DNA of 64,000 bases from an uncultured Flavobacteriaceae bacterium (lineage in GTDB: Bacteria > Bacteroidota > Bacteroidia > Flavobacteriales > Flavobacteriaceae), in assembly GCA_905479475.1 (NCBI GenBank), contig CAJQMT010000002.1, positions 1 to 64,000 on the forward strand, written 5' to 3'. Numbering within the stretch: the stretch's first letter is position 1; each line of letters starts with the position of its first letter. Below are positions 28,977-40,378 of this stretch, piece by piece. Below the pieces are notes generated by a model, which did not search any database, was not told the origin of the DNA, and saw only the letters and a list, made by a program, of their open reading frames with translations. Both the position numbers and the translations under genes were made by a program.

Positions 28977-30293
28977 TTAATATCTGTAGTATTCCGGCTT
29001 GTAAGGCCCCTCCACTTTTACATCGATATAGGCTGCTTGTTCGTTATTCAATTCATCCAATTCCACACCAATTTTTGCCAAGTGTAAACGTGCTACTTTT
29101 TCATCTAGATGTTTTGGCAACATGTAAACTTCGTTTTTATAAGCTGCTGCATTCTGCCACAATTCCAATTGTGCCAAAGTCTGATTTGTAAAAGAATTTG
29201 ACATTACAAAACTTGGATGCCCGGTAGCACATCCAAGATTTACCAAACGTCCTTCCGCCAATACTAAGAATTCTTTGCCATCAATGGTGTATTGATCTAC
29301 TTGAGGTTTGATTTCCACTTTCGTGTCTCCATAATTTCCATTCAACCAAGCCATGTCAATTTCATTGTCAAAGTGACCGATGTTACAAACAATTGTTTTG
29401 TCTTTGATTGCTTTGAAATGACGATCAACAATGATGTCTTTGTTTCCTGTGGTCGTAATCACAATATCGGCCCTCGAAATCGCATTGTCCATTTTACGCA
29501 CTTCAAAACCGTCCATCGCTGCTTGCAACGCACAGATTGGGTCTATCTCAGTAACAATGACTCTTGCTCCTGCTCCTGCTAAAGATGCGGCAGTCCCTTT
29601 TCCTACGTCTCCGTATCCAGCAACCAATGCAACTTTACCAGCCATCATAATGTCGGTTGCTCTACGAATCGCATCCACAGCCGATTCTTTACATCCGTAT
29701 TTGTTGTCAAATTTCGATTTTGTAACCGAATCATTCACATTGATTGCCGGCATTGGCAACGTTCCTTCTTTTACTCTATCGTACAAACGATGAACTCCTG
29801 TAGTGGTTTCTTCAGAAAGTCCTTTGATTCCTGAAACCAATTCTGGATATCGATCCAATACCATGTTTGTCAAATCACCTCCATCGTCTAGAATCATGTT
29901 CAACGGTTTTTTATCTTCTCCAAAAAACAAGGTTTGCTCAATACACCAGTCAAACTCTTCTTCGGAAAGTCCTTTCCAAGCGTATACTGAAACTCCTGCA
30001 GCAGCAATGGCCGCAGCAGCTTGGTCTTGGGTAGAAAAAATATTACAAGAACTCCAAGTTACCTCGGCACCCAAATCTACCAATGTTTCTATCAAAACAG
30101 CGGTTTGAATGGTCATGTGCAAACATCCTGCGATACGCGCACCTGCCAAAGGTTTTTGCCCTTTGTATTCTTCTCTCAAACTCATCAAACCTGGCATTTC
30201 TGCTTCTGCCAAATGAATTTCTTTGCGACCCCAATCTGCTAAATTGATGTCTTTTACCTTAAATTTTACGTATGTTGATGTTTGTGAACTCAT
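28977..30293 (-). CDS. ahcY: Adenosylhomocysteinase
   Basis: [38 protein letters not shown]-terminal KPEYYRY. Confidence 0.97.
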   Translation of the reverse strand: MSSQTSTYVKFKVKDINLADWGRKEIHLAEAEMPGLMSLREEYKGQKPLAGARIAGCLHMTIQTAVLIETLVDLGAEVTWSSCNIFSTQDQAAAAIAAAGVSVYAWKGLSEEEFDWCIEQTLFFGEDKKPLNMILDDGGDLTNMVLDRYPELVSGIKGLSEETTTGVHRLYDRVKEGTLPMPAINVNDSVTKSKFDNKYGCKESAVDAIRRATDIMMAGKVALVAGYGDVGKGTAASLAGAGARVIVTEIDPICALQAAMDGFEVRKMDNAISRADIVITTTGNKDIIVDRHFKAIKDKTIVCNIGHFDNEIDMAWLNGNYGDTKVEIKPQVDQYTIDGKEFLVLAEGRLVNLGCATGHPSFVMSNSFTNQTLAQLELWQNAAAYKNEVYMLPKHLDEKVARLHLAKIGVELDELNNEQAAYIDVKVEGPYKPEYYRY

Positions 30294-30439
30294 AGTTCTT
30301 ATATTTGTGAATTAGGATGCAAAATTACGAAATACTTTTTGATTTCTATAATCCCTAAAATGTTTAAAAGCAGAATGTTTTCTTTGTTCAATCTTCCATC
30401 CCAACAACCTAAAAATTCACTCTAAATTTTCATAGAAGA

Positions 30440-31081
30440 ATGCCACTCGTAAAAACAATTCGTGTTGACCAAAACACCGAAGTCTTTGTCTGGAAAATCA
30501 CAGAGACCTTGGAAGAATTGAAAACCATTTCGCTAAAACCGGAAAGCTTGAAACGCCTTCAAAACATGCGATCTGAAATGCATCGAAAAGGGTTTTCCAG
30601 CATCAGACACCTCATGAAAACAGCGGGTTATTCAGATAACGATTTGTACTACACCCAGGACGGGAAACCTCATCTAAAAGATGGAAAATATATTTCTATT
30701 ACTCATTCTTTTGACTATTCCGCTCTTATCATTAGCAACAGTTGCGTTGGTATTGACATTGAAAAAAACAGGGAAACGGTCAAACGTATTGCTTCAAAAT
30801 TCATTGATTCCGAAAATTATTTTTTAAAGGAACAGCACTTAATTGAACAACTGACTGTTATTTGGGGGGCCAAAGAATCATTATACAAAATTCATCCAAA
30901 AGGCGGCCTCTTGTTCAAAGAACACCTGCCTATTGATTCTTTTGAACTCAAAGACAACAAAACGACAGGTTGGATATTGAAAAGCCCTTTGAAAGAGTGT
31001 TATTCGATTTATTTTCACCAAATAGACGGTTTTTCATTGGTATATGCACTTCCAAAACTGAATTCTATCCAAAGCGAATAA
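30440..31081 (+). CDS. 4'-phosphopantetheinyl transferase superfamily protein
   Basis: VGIDIEK...VIWGAKESLYK motif of Sfp-type PPTases. Confidence 0.85.
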   Translation: MPLVKTIRVDQNTEVFVWKITETLEELKTISLKPESLKRLQNMRSEMHRKGFSSIRHLMKTAGYSDNDLYYTQDGKPHLKDGKYISITHSFDYSALIISNSCVGIDIEKNRETVKRIASKFIDSENYFLKEQHLIEQLTVIWGAKESLYKIHPKGGLLFKEHLPIDSFELKDNKTTGWILKSPLKECYSIYFHQIDGFSLVYALPKLNSIQSE

Positions 31082-31120
31082 CTCTTGGTTTGTCATTGAT
31101 ATCCAAAAAATAACTTGAAA

Positions 31121-32368
31121 TTATTTACGGTTGGAATTATTTTTATTATTCCGTGATCTATTTCTATTCTGGTTGGAATTTCTATTTTGTCCTCTCGAAT
31201 TTCCTTGTTTTTTATTGGCATTCGGTGTCGGGTTATTGGTAGGTTCAAAACCTTCTACAATTTCACTCTCTAAAGTTTCGCCCAATAATTTTTCTATTTC
31301 TCTGACATATGCTATTTCATCCACGTCTACCAAAGACAAAGCTTGACCACTTGCTCCTGCTCTACCGGTTCTTCCGATTCTATGCACATAATCTTCAGGC
31401 ACATTTGGCAACTCAAAATTGATTACATGTGGTAATAACGGAATGTCGATGCCTCGCGCTGCAATGTCGGTCGCTACGAGCACTCGAATTTTTTGACTTT
31501 TAAATCCCGCCAAAGCCTTTGTTCTGGCGGCCTGACTTTTATTCCCATGTATGGGCGCTGCTGTAATCCCAGCTTTTACCAACTTCTCACTCAAACGATT
31601 TGCTCTGTGTTTGGTCCTTGTAAAAATCAATACCTGTTTCCAATTTCCATCCGCAATCAATTTGATGGTAAGGGCTACTTTTTTCTCTTTGTCAACGCGA
31701 TAAGTTTTTTGATTTACTTTTTCTGCGGTGGTATTCTCTGGTGTGGCACTGATTTCCAATGGATTGTTCAAAATTTCGGACGCCAATTTTTTTATTTCTT
31801 TTGAAAAGGTAGCAGAAAACAATAAATTTTGACGTTTTTTAGGCATCAATGCAATGATTCTTTTAATGTCTCTTAAAAAACCCATGTTCAACATTTGGTC
31901 TGCCTCGTCTAAAACCAATATTTCTATTCGTTTCAAAGACAAAGCATTTTGACTCTCCAAATCCAACAAACGTCCTGGTGTTGCAACAACAATATCCACT
32001 CCTGAACGAAGGGCACTTATTTGGGGTTTGGCATTCACACCGCCAAAAATGACAGTTGACCTAATGTCTAAGTATTCGCTGTAACTACGTACATTGTCAT
32101 ATACCTGTGCTGCTAATTCTCTGGTGGGTGTGAGTACCAATGCTCGAATAGGTCTGAATTTTTCTTTTTTCGTTGCTGCTAAATTTTGCAACATCGGCAA
32201 GGTAAAACCTGCTGTTTTTCCGGTTCCTGTTTGGGCAGACGCCAACACATCTGCTCCTTTCAATATGGTTGGAATTGTTTTTTCTTGGATGGGGGAAGGA
32301 CTTGTATATCCTTGTTTATCAACTGCTTTTAGCAATTCTGAAAGCAGTCCTAAAGATTTAAATGACAT
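31121..32368 (-). CDS. DEAD/DEAH box RNA helicase
   Basis: [32 protein letters not shown]; basic Asn-rich tail. Likely start MSFKSLGL at 32368, not the ORF-track start. Confidence 0.93.
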   Translation of the reverse strand: MSFKSLGLLSELLKAVDKQGYTSPSPIQEKTIPTILKGADVLASAQTGTGKTAGFTLPMLQNLAATKKEKFRPIRALVLTPTRELAAQVYDNVRSYSEYLDIRSTVIFGGVNAKPQISALRSGVDIVVATPGRLLDLESQNALSLKRIEILVLDEADQMLNMGFLRDIKRIIALMPKKRQNLLFSATFSKEIKKLASEILNNPLEISATPENTTAEKVNQKTYRVDKEKKVALTIKLIADGNWKQVLIFTRTKHRANRLSEKLVKAGITAAPIHGNKSQAARTKALAGFKSQKIRVLVATDIAARGIDIPLLPHVINFELPNVPEDYVHRIGRTGRAGASGQALSLVDVDEIAYVREIEKLLGETLESEIVEGFEPTNNPTPNANKKQGNSRGQNRNSNQNRNRSRNNKNNSNRK

Positions 32369-32501
32369 AATTTTTTTGTATAAGCAGCAAAAGTACGTTT
32401 TATTAATTTGGTATCGTTCTTTTGTAAGACTTCTCTCTTCAAAACAAAAGCGCGACTGATTCCTTACCTTTGTGTCTACCAACAAATATTCCTCCTTAAA
32501 A

Positions 32502-32902
32502 TGAATCGCTCAAAACTTCTTTCTGAGTTGTCTTTCAAAGCCATCCGAAGCAGTGGTGCTGGGGGTCAGCATGTCAACAAAGTTTCTTCAAAAATTGAGT
32601 TGACCTTTGATCTAAAAAATTCGCTGGGACTGTCCTCTTTTGAAAAAGAATTATTGGAAAAATCATGGGTTTCAAAGCTTACAAAAGAGGGTGTCTTACT
32701 ACTTCAATGCGACGCACTAAGAAGTCAGCATAAAAACAAAGGAATTGCTATAAAACGTTTTTTTAAATTGATAGAATCCGGCTTGTATGTTCCCAAAAAA
32801 AGAAAAAAAACGACTCCTAAAAAATCGGCCATATTAAATCGCCTCAAGAATAAAAAAATCGCAGCACTCAAAAAAGAAAATCGAAAAAAGCCAGAAATTT
32901 AG
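32502..32902 (+). CDS. arfB: Alternative ribosome-rescue peptidyl-tRNA hydrolase
   Basis: [24 protein letters not shown] domain, basic C-terminal tail. Confidence 0.9.
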
Positions 32903-32987
32903 GTCCTTGAATTTCAAGTTTGTTAAAAAAAATACACTTTGTTTTTTTTATGTCAACTTTCTGTTCTAATTTTGTTCCGTTCTCAAT

Positions 32988-33053
32988 AAAGGGGTGCCGC
33001 AAGGCTGAGATCACACCCAAAGAACCTGGGCAGGTAATGCTGCCAAGGGAAAT
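32988..33053 (+). promoter_or_regulatory. TPP (THI-box) riboswitch
   Basis: GGGGTGCC...GGCTGAGATCACACCC...GAACCTGGGCAGGTAATGCTGCCAAGGGAAAT matches the conserved THI element. Confidence 0.92.
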
Positions 33054-33154
33054 GCGAAAGCATTATTTATTATTTACCGTACGTACAACCGTACACAATT
33101 ATTATTAATTTAAAAATTAAGAATAATTGCCTCTTTTTATTCATTTGTAAAAAA

Positions 33155-35533
33155 ATGAAAAAAAATCATTCTCTTAAAAAAGCGAAGGCTTTAGTAGCTT
33201 TTTTTGGTCTCTTGTTTGTTTCATGGACAGGAAGTGGACAAACCAGTAAACTCATTGGAAAAGTAGTTGACGAAAACAACCAGCCTCTTATAGGAGCTAC
33301 CGTATTGGTCAAAGAACAATCCCAAGGAACTTCGACCAACTACGATGGTGAATTTACCATGGAATTGGAAAACGGCAATCACACCCTTATCATTTCTTAT
33401 GTAGGCTTTCGTTCGTTGACAAAAAGTATTGCTGTGAAAAGCAACAAAGAAATTCTTTTTACGCTTGTTTCAAATGAAAATATTTTGGAAGAGGTATTGG
33501 TTTCTGCAGTGCGTGTAAAAGAAAATGCGCCAGTAACTCATTCGAATCTCGGTAAAAAAGAATTGGCAAAACGCAACTTGGGACAAGACATCCCGATTTT
33601 AATGAACTATTTACCATCTGTAGTTTCTTCTTCTGATGCGGGTGCTGGCGTAGGTTACACTTACATACGTGTACGTGGGTCTGATGCTTCTCGTGTCAAC
33701 GTTACGATCAACGGAATCCCATACAATGATGCCGAAAGTCAAGGAACGTTTTGGGTAAACATGGGAGATTTTGCTTCTTCTGTTGAAAACTTACAATTGC
33801 AACGTGGTGTTGGTACGTCAACAAATGGGTCTGGTGCTTTTGGTGCAAGTCTAAATATTTTAACAGACGCTGTTTCTAAAGAGGCTGGTGGAGAAATTTC
33901 GAATTCTTTTGGTTCATACGGAACAAGAAAACACACCGTAAAATTTACAACTGGAAAGCTAAACAATCATTTTGAACTGGCGGGAAGAGTGTCTAAAATT
34001 AAATCCAATGGATACATCGACAGGGCTTCTTCTGATTTAACAACTTATTTCTTACAAGGAAGTTATGCCGATAAAAACACCTTAATTAAGGCATTGGTTT
34101 TCGGAGGACACGAAAAAACTTACCAAGCCTGGTATGGTATCGATGCGACTCAATTAAAAGAAAATCGCCGTCAAAACCCTTATACTTATGATAATGAGAC
34201 TGACAACTATTGGCAAGATCATTACCAATTGCATTGGAATGAAAAACTGAACAATAATTGGTCTACAAATATTGGCTTAAATTACACCCGTGGAAAAGGT
34301 TTCTTCGAACAATTTAAAGGAGAAAGTGCTGTAAGCAAATATAATAATGTTGTAGAAGCGACAACGACAACATGGGACGGAAAACCTGCCACAGATTTAA
34401 TAGTAAGACGCTGGTTGGACAATCATTTCTATGTTGTTAATGGGAATATTACATATAAAAAGGGTAGTCTCGAAATTATTTCTGGAGGTTCTTATAGTAA
34501 CTATACAGGGGATCATTTTGGAGAAGTCATTTGGGCAAAGCAGTTTGCGCCAAATGCAAGCATTAGAGATCGTTATTATTTTAGTGATGCTACTAAAAAT
34601 GATTTTAGCATATTTTCGAAAGCTACTTTCAATTTTACTGACAACTTAATCGCGATGATTGATGTTCAAGGAAGGTTTATCAATTACAAAACTGATGGAT
34701 TGACATCAGATAGAATTCCTTTAAATGTCAATAATAAATTTAATTTTTTCAATCCAAAGGTGGGGCTGACCTATGTAATCGATGAAGAAAATAGCATTTA
34801 CGCCTCCTATGCACGAGCAAACAGAGAGCCCAACCGAAGTGACTTTGAAAATGGTGAAACTGTAAAACACGAATCATTAAATGATTTTGAATTGGGTTGG
34901 CGTTTAAAAAACAACATCGTTCAACTAAACACAAATTTGTATTGTATGATTTATGACAATCAATTAATTCAAACGGGAGGTTTGAATGATGTTGGTGAAT
35001 ATCTAAGAGAAAATGTAAAAGATAGTTATCGTGTTGGATTAGAAATTGATGCAAACGTAAAAGTTTCTAAAAAATTTAATATAAATCAAAATCTAACCAT
35101 CAGTAGTAATAAAATCGAGAATTTTATTTTAGATAGAGACGGGGCTCAAAGAAATATTGGAACTACCAATATTGCTTTCTCGCCAAATATCATTGCTGGA
35201 AATACGCTATCTTATAATCTCACAGAGAGCTTTCAAGTTTCTTTATTGTCGAAATTTGTGGGAGAGCAATACTTAAGCAACACAGATACTGAAGCCTCTA
35301 AACTTGACAACTACTTTACAAGTGATTTGAATTTTATCTATGAACTAAAAACAAATTCGATTTTTAAATCTATTGTGTTTTCAGGCGTTGTAAATAATCT
35401 TTTTGACAAAGAATATGTAGACAGAGGTTATACTTATTTAGATTATTGGACAGGACCAACTTCATTTGAAGTACAAGGGTACTATCCTCAAGCCACCAGA
35501 AACTTCTTAGTTGGATTGACTTTGAACTTCTAA
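33155..35533 (+). CDS. TonB-dependent receptor with carboxypeptidase-regulatory-like N-domain (candidate thiamin-related importer)
   Basis: Signal peptide, GKVVDENNQPLIGATVLVKE plug extension, TonB plug (VRGSDASRVNVTINGIPYND), C-terminal barrel; TPP riboswitch upstream. Confidence 0.88.
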   Translation: MKKNHSLKKAKALVAFFGLLFVSWTGSGQTSKLIGKVVDENNQPLIGATVLVKEQSQGTSTNYDGEFTMELENGNHTLIISYVGFRSLTKSIAVKSNKEILFTLVSNENILEEVLVSAVRVKENAPVTHSNLGKKELAKRNLGQDIPILMNYLPSVVSSSDAGAGVGYTYIRVRGSDASRVNVTINGIPYNDAESQGTFWVNMGDFASSVENLQLQRGVGTSTNGSGAFGASLNILTDAVSKEAGGEISNSFGSYGTRKHTVKFTTGKLNNHFELAGRVSKIKSNGYIDRASSDLTTYFLQGSYADKNTLIKALVFGGHEKTYQAWYGIDATQLKENRRQNPYTYDNETDNYWQDHYQLHWNEKLNNNWSTNIGLNYTRGKGFFEQFKGESAVSKYNNVVEATTTTWDGKPATDLIVRRWLDNHFYVVNGNITYKKGSLEIISGGSYSNYTGDHFGEVIWAKQFAPNASIRDRYYFSDATKNDFSIFSKATFNFTDNLIAMIDVQGRFINYKTDGLTSDRIPLNVNNKFNFFNPKVGLTYVIDEENSIYASYARANREPNRSDFENGETVKHESLNDFELGWRLKNNIVQLNTNLYCMIYDNQLIQTGGLNDVGEYLRENVKDSYRVGLEIDANVKVSKKFNINQNLTISSNKIENFILDRDGAQRNIGTTNIAFSPNIIAGNTLSYNLTESFQVSLLSKFVGEQYLSNTDTEASKLDNYFTSDLNFIYELKTNSIFKSIVFSGVVNNLFDKEYVDRGYTYLDYWTGPTSFEVQGYYPQATRNFLVGLTLNF

Positions 35534-35552
35534 AAAAATTAACGAACATTTC

Positions 35553-35589
35553 AAACCCGACCGATTTTAAAATCGGTCGGGTTTTTTTT
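35553..35589 (+). terminator. Intrinsic terminator after the TonB receptor
   Basis: AAACCCGACCGATTTTAAAATCGGTCGGGTTTTTTTT. Confidence 0.9.
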
Positions 35590-35605
35590 AAATAAAAAAA
35601 ACCGT

Positions 35606-35725
35606 TTAATGACAATCACAATCTGAGTCACATTTGTTTTTTTTCTTTCCTTTGAAGATGTATTTTCGAAGTAAAAATAAAAGGGCTGTTACCAATAAGA
35701 CATAAACAAGAACTTGCTGAAGCAT
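35606..35725 (-). CDS. FeoB-associated Cys-rich small membrane protein
   Basis: Not in ORF track; translated as MLQQVLVYVLLVTALLFLLRKYIFKGKKKNKCDSDCDCH (39 aa) directly downstream of feoB. Confidence 0.75.
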   Translation of the reverse strand: MLQQVLVYVLLVTALLFLLRKYIFKGKKKNKCDSDCDCH

Positions 35726-35731
35726 AAGGCA

Positions 35732-37837
35732 TTATTTTAGAATGACAAAAGTGATAAAAGCTGTAAGATAAGCCAAAGCACCCATTCCAACCAATTGTAG
35801 AATCGGCCATTTCCAAGATTTTGTCTCTCTTTTTACAATTGCCAAAGTACCCATACACTGCATCGCGAAAGCATAAAAAACCAACAACGACATTCCTGCT
35901 GGAAAATTGAATCGCTTTTCTTTGGTAATTGGATTTATTTCTGCTGCCATGCGCTGTTTGATCGTTCCTTCATCATCACTACCCACACTGTAAATAGTGG
36001 AAAGGGCCCCTACAAAAACTTCTCGAGCCGCAAAAGAACTGATCAATGCGACTCCTATTTTCCAGTCATATCCCAAGGGAGCAATCACGGGTTCTATTAT
36101 TTTTCCCATCCTACCAATGTAAGATTTTTCTAGTTTAAATGCCGCGATCTCCCCTTCTAATTCTTGTGGAGTCAAGTTCTGTGAAGTTGATTTATCCACA
36201 ACAATCTGTGAGGCATTTTTAAAATCTTCACCGCCATTAGATGCCAAAAACCAAAGTACGATAGAGATGGCTAAAATGATTTTACCTGCACCCAATACAA
36301 AAGCCTTCGTTTTTTCGAATACATCAAAAGCGATATTTTTAAGAGAGGGCAATTTGTAATTAGGCATTTCTACTATAAAAAACGTTTTTCCATCTACTTT
36401 TAGAAACTTGTTCAGTAAAAAAGCAGAAATCAATGCGGAAGCAAAACCCAATATATACAGAGCCATCAAAACCAAACCTTGCAAACTAAACAGCCCGAGA
36501 ATTCTATTGTCTGGAATGATCAAAGCAATGATAATAGCATAGACCGGTAATCGTGCAGAACAGGTGGTAAACGGTGTGACCAAAATAGTAATCAAGCGGT
36601 CTTTCCAACCTACTATATTTCGAGTAGCCATAATAGCTGGTATGGCGCATGCCGTTCCTGAAATCAAAGGAATGACACTTTTACCGCTCATTCCATAACG
36701 CCTCATAATTTTGTCCATTAAAAAAACAACTCGACTCATGTAGCCTGTTTCCTCAAGAATGGATACAAATAAAAACAAAATTGCTATTTGGGGAATGAAA
36801 ATGACAATCCCTCCGATTCCAGGGATGATGCCTTCGGTAATTAGATTGGATATAACTCCTTGTGGGAGCATTTTTTTTGCCCATTCACTAAGGTTGGAAA
36901 AGGAAAGATCAATGGAATCCATTGGCACGCTTGCCCAATTAAAGACAGACTGAAACATCACAAATAAGATGGCTGTAAAAATCACATAACCAAAAACTTT
37001 GTGCGTCAATATTCGATCCAAGTTACTGCGCAAGTCTTTTGCTTTACTTCTATCAATAAAATAGGTCTTTTTCAAAATTTCATTGATGTACTGGTAGCGG
37101 TAAATTGTTTCTTTGTGTTGGTATTTTTTTACTTGTTGTTGCTCTTTCTTAAAGGACTCTATAATCGTTCTAGAGGCTTCTGAAATAAAACTAACTGGAT
37201 TTTTTTGGGTAATCAACAGCCATGATTTGTAGGTTGAAAAACCTTTAAGTCTCGATTTTATTTTTTCGAAATAAGCTTTGTCTATTTTATCTGAGATCGA
37301 CTGAAGAGGTGTGGTATCAAAAGTTTCATAGCGAAGAAGTGCTTCTTTTAAAGTCTCTATCCCTTCTCTTTTCCGCGCACTTACTAAAACAATCTCTGTA
37401 TTTAAAATTGTTTTTAATGCCTCTATGTTGATAGAAATTCCTTTTCTATCCATTTGATCGGCCATATTGACAACCAATAGGGTGGGAATTTTTAAATCTT
37501 TCACTTGCGTAAAAAGCAACAAATTCCGCTTGATGTTTTCTACCTCTGCAACCACCACCACAATGTCTGGATAATTTTCGTGGTCACTGTCTAGCAGGGT
37601 TTCCAAAACGATACTTTCGTCTAAGGATGTTGGGTTGATACTGTACGTTCCTGGCAAATCGGTAATAATTGCTGTTTCCTTAGCTCCTAATTTACAGGTC
37701 CCTTGTTTTTTATCTACCGTAATTCCTGGATAATTTCCTACTTTCTGTGTAAGTCCAGTAAGTTGATTGAATAAAGAAGTTTTTCCTGTATTCGGATTCC
37801 CTACCAAGGAGATGTTTACCGTTTTTTTAGATTTCAT
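35732..37837 (-). CDS. feoB: Ferrous iron transport protein B
   Basis: GNPNTGKTSLFNQLTGL G-domain, Gate domains, overlaps feoA. Confidence 0.95.
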   Translation of the reverse strand: MKSKKTVNISLVGNPNTGKTSLFNQLTGLTQKVGNYPGITVDKKQGTCKLGAKETAIITDLPGTYSINPTSLDESIVLETLLDSDHENYPDIVVVVAEVENIKRNLLLFTQVKDLKIPTLLVVNMADQMDRKGISINIEALKTILNTEIVLVSARKREGIETLKEALLRYETFDTTPLQSISDKIDKAYFEKIKSRLKGFSTYKSWLLITQKNPVSFISEASRTIIESFKKEQQQVKKYQHKETIYRYQYINEILKKTYFIDRSKAKDLRSNLDRILTHKVFGYVIFTAILFVMFQSVFNWASVPMDSIDLSFSNLSEWAKKMLPQGVISNLITEGIIPGIGGIVIFIPQIAILFLFVSILEETGYMSRVVFLMDKIMRRYGMSGKSVIPLISGTACAIPAIMATRNIVGWKDRLITILVTPFTTCSARLPVYAIIIALIIPDNRILGLFSLQGLVLMALYILGFASALISAFLLNKFLKVDGKTFFIVEMPNYKLPSLKNIAFDVFEKTKAFVLGAGKIILAISIVLWFLASNGGEDFKNASQIVVDKSTSQNLTPQELEGEIAAFKLEKSYIGRMGKIIEPVIAPLGYDWKIGVALISSFAAREVFVGALSTIYSVGSDDEGTIKQRMAAEINPITKEKRFNFPAGMSLLVFYAFAMQCMGTLAIVKRETKSWKWPILQLVGMGALAYLTAFITFVILK

Positions 37838-38066
37838 CGCACAAGAGTTTGGCTAAAATAATACGTTGTGCTGTTTCTCGACGAATTGCAAAATGACTTC
37901 CGTTCACACTAATATACAAAGGGTCTTTCATGGGGGCTGATTGAATCAAAACAACCTGTTTCCCAGGGATGCATCCCATCTCCATCAAAGCCAATGGAAT
38001 TTCATCAAAAGCCAATTCCTCAATGGTGGCTTTTTCTCCTTTTTGTAAATCTGCAACTGTACGCAT
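37827..38066 (-). CDS. feoA: Ferrous iron transport protein A
   Basis: 79-aa SH3-like FeoA adjacent to feoB. Confidence 0.9.
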   Translation of the reverse strand: MRTVADLQKGEKATIEELAFDEIPLALMEMGCIPGKQVVLIQSAPMKDPLYISVNGSHFAIRRETAQRIILAKLLCDEI

Positions 38067-38151
38067 TTGTCCTTGAACTCTTATTAAAAGTGAAACAAAG
38101 GTAAGGATTTAGAATGATTCTAAAGAGGGCTTTGCTATAAAAAGCAAAGAA

Positions 38152-38823
38152 TTATCTTTCTTGTTGTAGCAAGCGAATATCCGAAATCAATCGTTGTACA
38201 TCTTTCAAGTCGGTTCCATCGTAATAACCACGGATTCTTTTCTTTTTGTCAATCAAGACAAATTGTTCTGTGTGAATAAAATCTTGATCGCCTCCGTCTC
38301 CTTCATCCAATACGGCAAAATAACTTTTGCGAGCAAGTTTGTAAATCTCTTTTTTGGTTCCCGTAACCAAATGCCACTTATTTGAAAGGACTCCTTTTGC
38401 ATCCGCATAAGTTTTGAGTATCGGAACACTGTCCATGACGGGAGTGACGGAATGAGAAAGCAGTAGAATTTCAGGATCGTTCAAAAATTCTTTTTGTACA
38501 ACTCCCATATTTGTGGTCATTACTGGGCAGATTGTTCCGCATCGGGTAAAGAAAAAATCGGTCACATAAATCTTATCTTCGAATGTTTGCTCTGTCACCT
38601 CCTCTCCATTTTGGTTGATCAGGTCAAAATTGGCGATGGTATGATTTTTCCGAATGTGCTGCATCGAAGCATCTACCAAACGGGGGTTGACATCGACAGG
38701 ACTGTAAATAGGCAATATTTTTTGCGGAGTCAAGAGCTGATAAAAAACACAAACACCGACAATACTAAAGGCCAACATTGTCAGGAGGGTTGGAATTGAT
38801 TTCTTAAAAAAATGTGTACTCAT
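38152..38823 (-). CDS. SCO1/SenC family protein
   Basis: DFFFTRCGTICPVMTTNM copper-binding/redox motif. Confidence 0.88.
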   Translation of the reverse strand: MSTHFFKKSIPTLLTMLAFSIVGVCVFYQLLTPQKILPIYSPVDVNPRLVDASMQHIRKNHTIANFDLINQNGEEVTEQTFEDKIYVTDFFFTRCGTICPVMTTNMGVVQKEFLNDPEILLLSHSVTPVMDSVPILKTYADAKGVLSNKWHLVTGTKKEIYKLARKSYFAVLDEGDGGDQDFIHTEQFVLIDKKKRIRGYYDGTDLKDVQRLISDIRLLQQER

Positions 38824-38961
38824 CTTTATAATTTAATTACAAATTTAAGAAGTATTTTCCGACAAATTACCATTTTATTAACACCAATTACGACAGTACA
38901 CCTCTCCATAATTCCACTTTAATTATGTACATTTGCTTTCGTATTTTACAAAAAACACCTT

Positions 38962-40302
38962 ATGGAAATTCTTATAAAAGCTTCGCAGTTCCTGCTAAGT
39001 CTGTCCTTACTGATCGTACTTCATGAATTGGGGCATTTTATCCCTGCCAAACTATTCAAAACAAGAGTAGAAAAATTTTATTTGTTCTTTGATTATAAAT
39101 TTTCTCTTCTCAAGAAAAAAATAGGGGGCACCGAGTATGGTATTGGCTGGATTCCGTTAGGAGGATATGTAAAAATCTCGGGAATGATTGACGAAAGCAT
39201 GGATACCGAGCAGCTACAAGAACCTGCAAAACCTTGGGAATTTCGTTCGAAACCAGCCTGGCAACGTTTGATTATTATGCTCGGTGGTATTTTTGTCAAT
39301 TTTATCTTAGGATTTGCGCTTTACATTTTAATTCTTTTTACTTGGGGAGAAAGCTACATCTCTAATGAAAATTTAGAGGGAGGCATTTGGGTTACAAATC
39401 GATTAGGAACAGAATTGGGCTTACAAACAGGGGATCAAATAAAAACCATTGACGGAAAACCCATCAAAGCTTTCTCGAATATTGTACCCGAATTAATCAA
39501 TGGAAATGAATTTACAATAGAAAGAGAAGGACAACGTATTGTAAAAGAGATACCGGTTGATTTTATTGCAAAATTAATTGAAGAAGGCAAAGGGCGTTTT
39601 ATTTCTCCTCGTTATCCTTTTGTTGTCGGACAAATTTCTGAGTCCTCTCTCAATATAAAAAGTGGTTTGCAGTCTAAAGACATGATTACTGCCATCAACA
39701 ATACGCCTGTCAAATATTTTGACCAAGCTGAAATCCTTTTGAGCCCATTCAAAAACCAAGAGGTTTCTTTGACTGTAAAAAGAGGAAAGGAACAACTAGA
39801 AATTCCTGTCACACTGGATGAAAATGGGAAAACAGGAGTCGCTCTCGGTGCGCTCTCCAACGAAGACATGGAGCGATTGGGTTATTACACCTTAGAGACA
39901 AAGACCTACAGTTTCGGTGAAGCTATTCCCGCGGGAATTGAAAAAGGATATGGTACTTTAACAGGGTACCTCAAACAATTGAAAAAAGTATTCAACCCAG
40001 AAACAGGAGCTTACAAAGGCTTGGGTGGATTTATTTCTATCGGAAGTATTTTTCCTTCCACCTGGAGCTGGCAAGTATTTTGGAGCATCACCGCGTTCTT
40101 ATCCATCATGCTCGCAGTCATGAATTTGTTGCCTATTCCTGCTTTGGATGGTGGTCATGTGGTATTTACATTGTACGAAATGATCACAGGTAAAAAACCG
40201 AGTGATAAGTTTTTAGAATATGCTCAGATCACTGGTTTTGTTCTTCTAATGGCCTTGCTATTGTTTGCCAATGCCAATGATGTTATCAAACTATTTGATT
40301 AA
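38962..40302 (+). CDS. rseP: RIP site-2 metalloprotease
   Basis: VLHELGHFIPAKLF HExxH motif, PDZ region, NLLPIPALDGGH. Confidence 0.93.
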   Translation: MEILIKASQFLLSLSLLIVLHELGHFIPAKLFKTRVEKFYLFFDYKFSLLKKKIGGTEYGIGWIPLGGYVKISGMIDESMDTEQLQEPAKPWEFRSKPAWQRLIIMLGGIFVNFILGFALYILILFTWGESYISNENLEGGIWVTNRLGTELGLQTGDQIKTIDGKPIKAFSNIVPELINGNEFTIEREGQRIVKEIPVDFIAKLIEEGKGRFISPRYPFVVGQISESSLNIKSGLQSKDMITAINNTPVKYFDQAEILLSPFKNQEVSLTVKRGKEQLEIPVTLDENGKTGVALGALSNEDMERLGYYTLETKTYSFGEAIPAGIEKGYGTLTGYLKQLKKVFNPETGAYKGLGGFISIGSIFPSTWSWQVFWSITAFLSIMLAVMNLLPIPALDGGHVVFTLYEMITGKKPSDKFLEYAQITGFVLLMALLLFANANDVIKLFD

Positions 40303-40325
40303 AAAAAATAAAACAACTTTACAAA

Positions 40326-40363
40326 AAAATCCCGTTACAACATGTTGTGTAACGGGATTTTTT
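40326..40363. terminator. Bidirectional terminator between rseP and bioB
   Basis: AAAATCCCGTTAC / GTAACGGGATTTT. Confidence 0.85.
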
Positions 40364-40378
40364 TATTGAAAATAAGCC

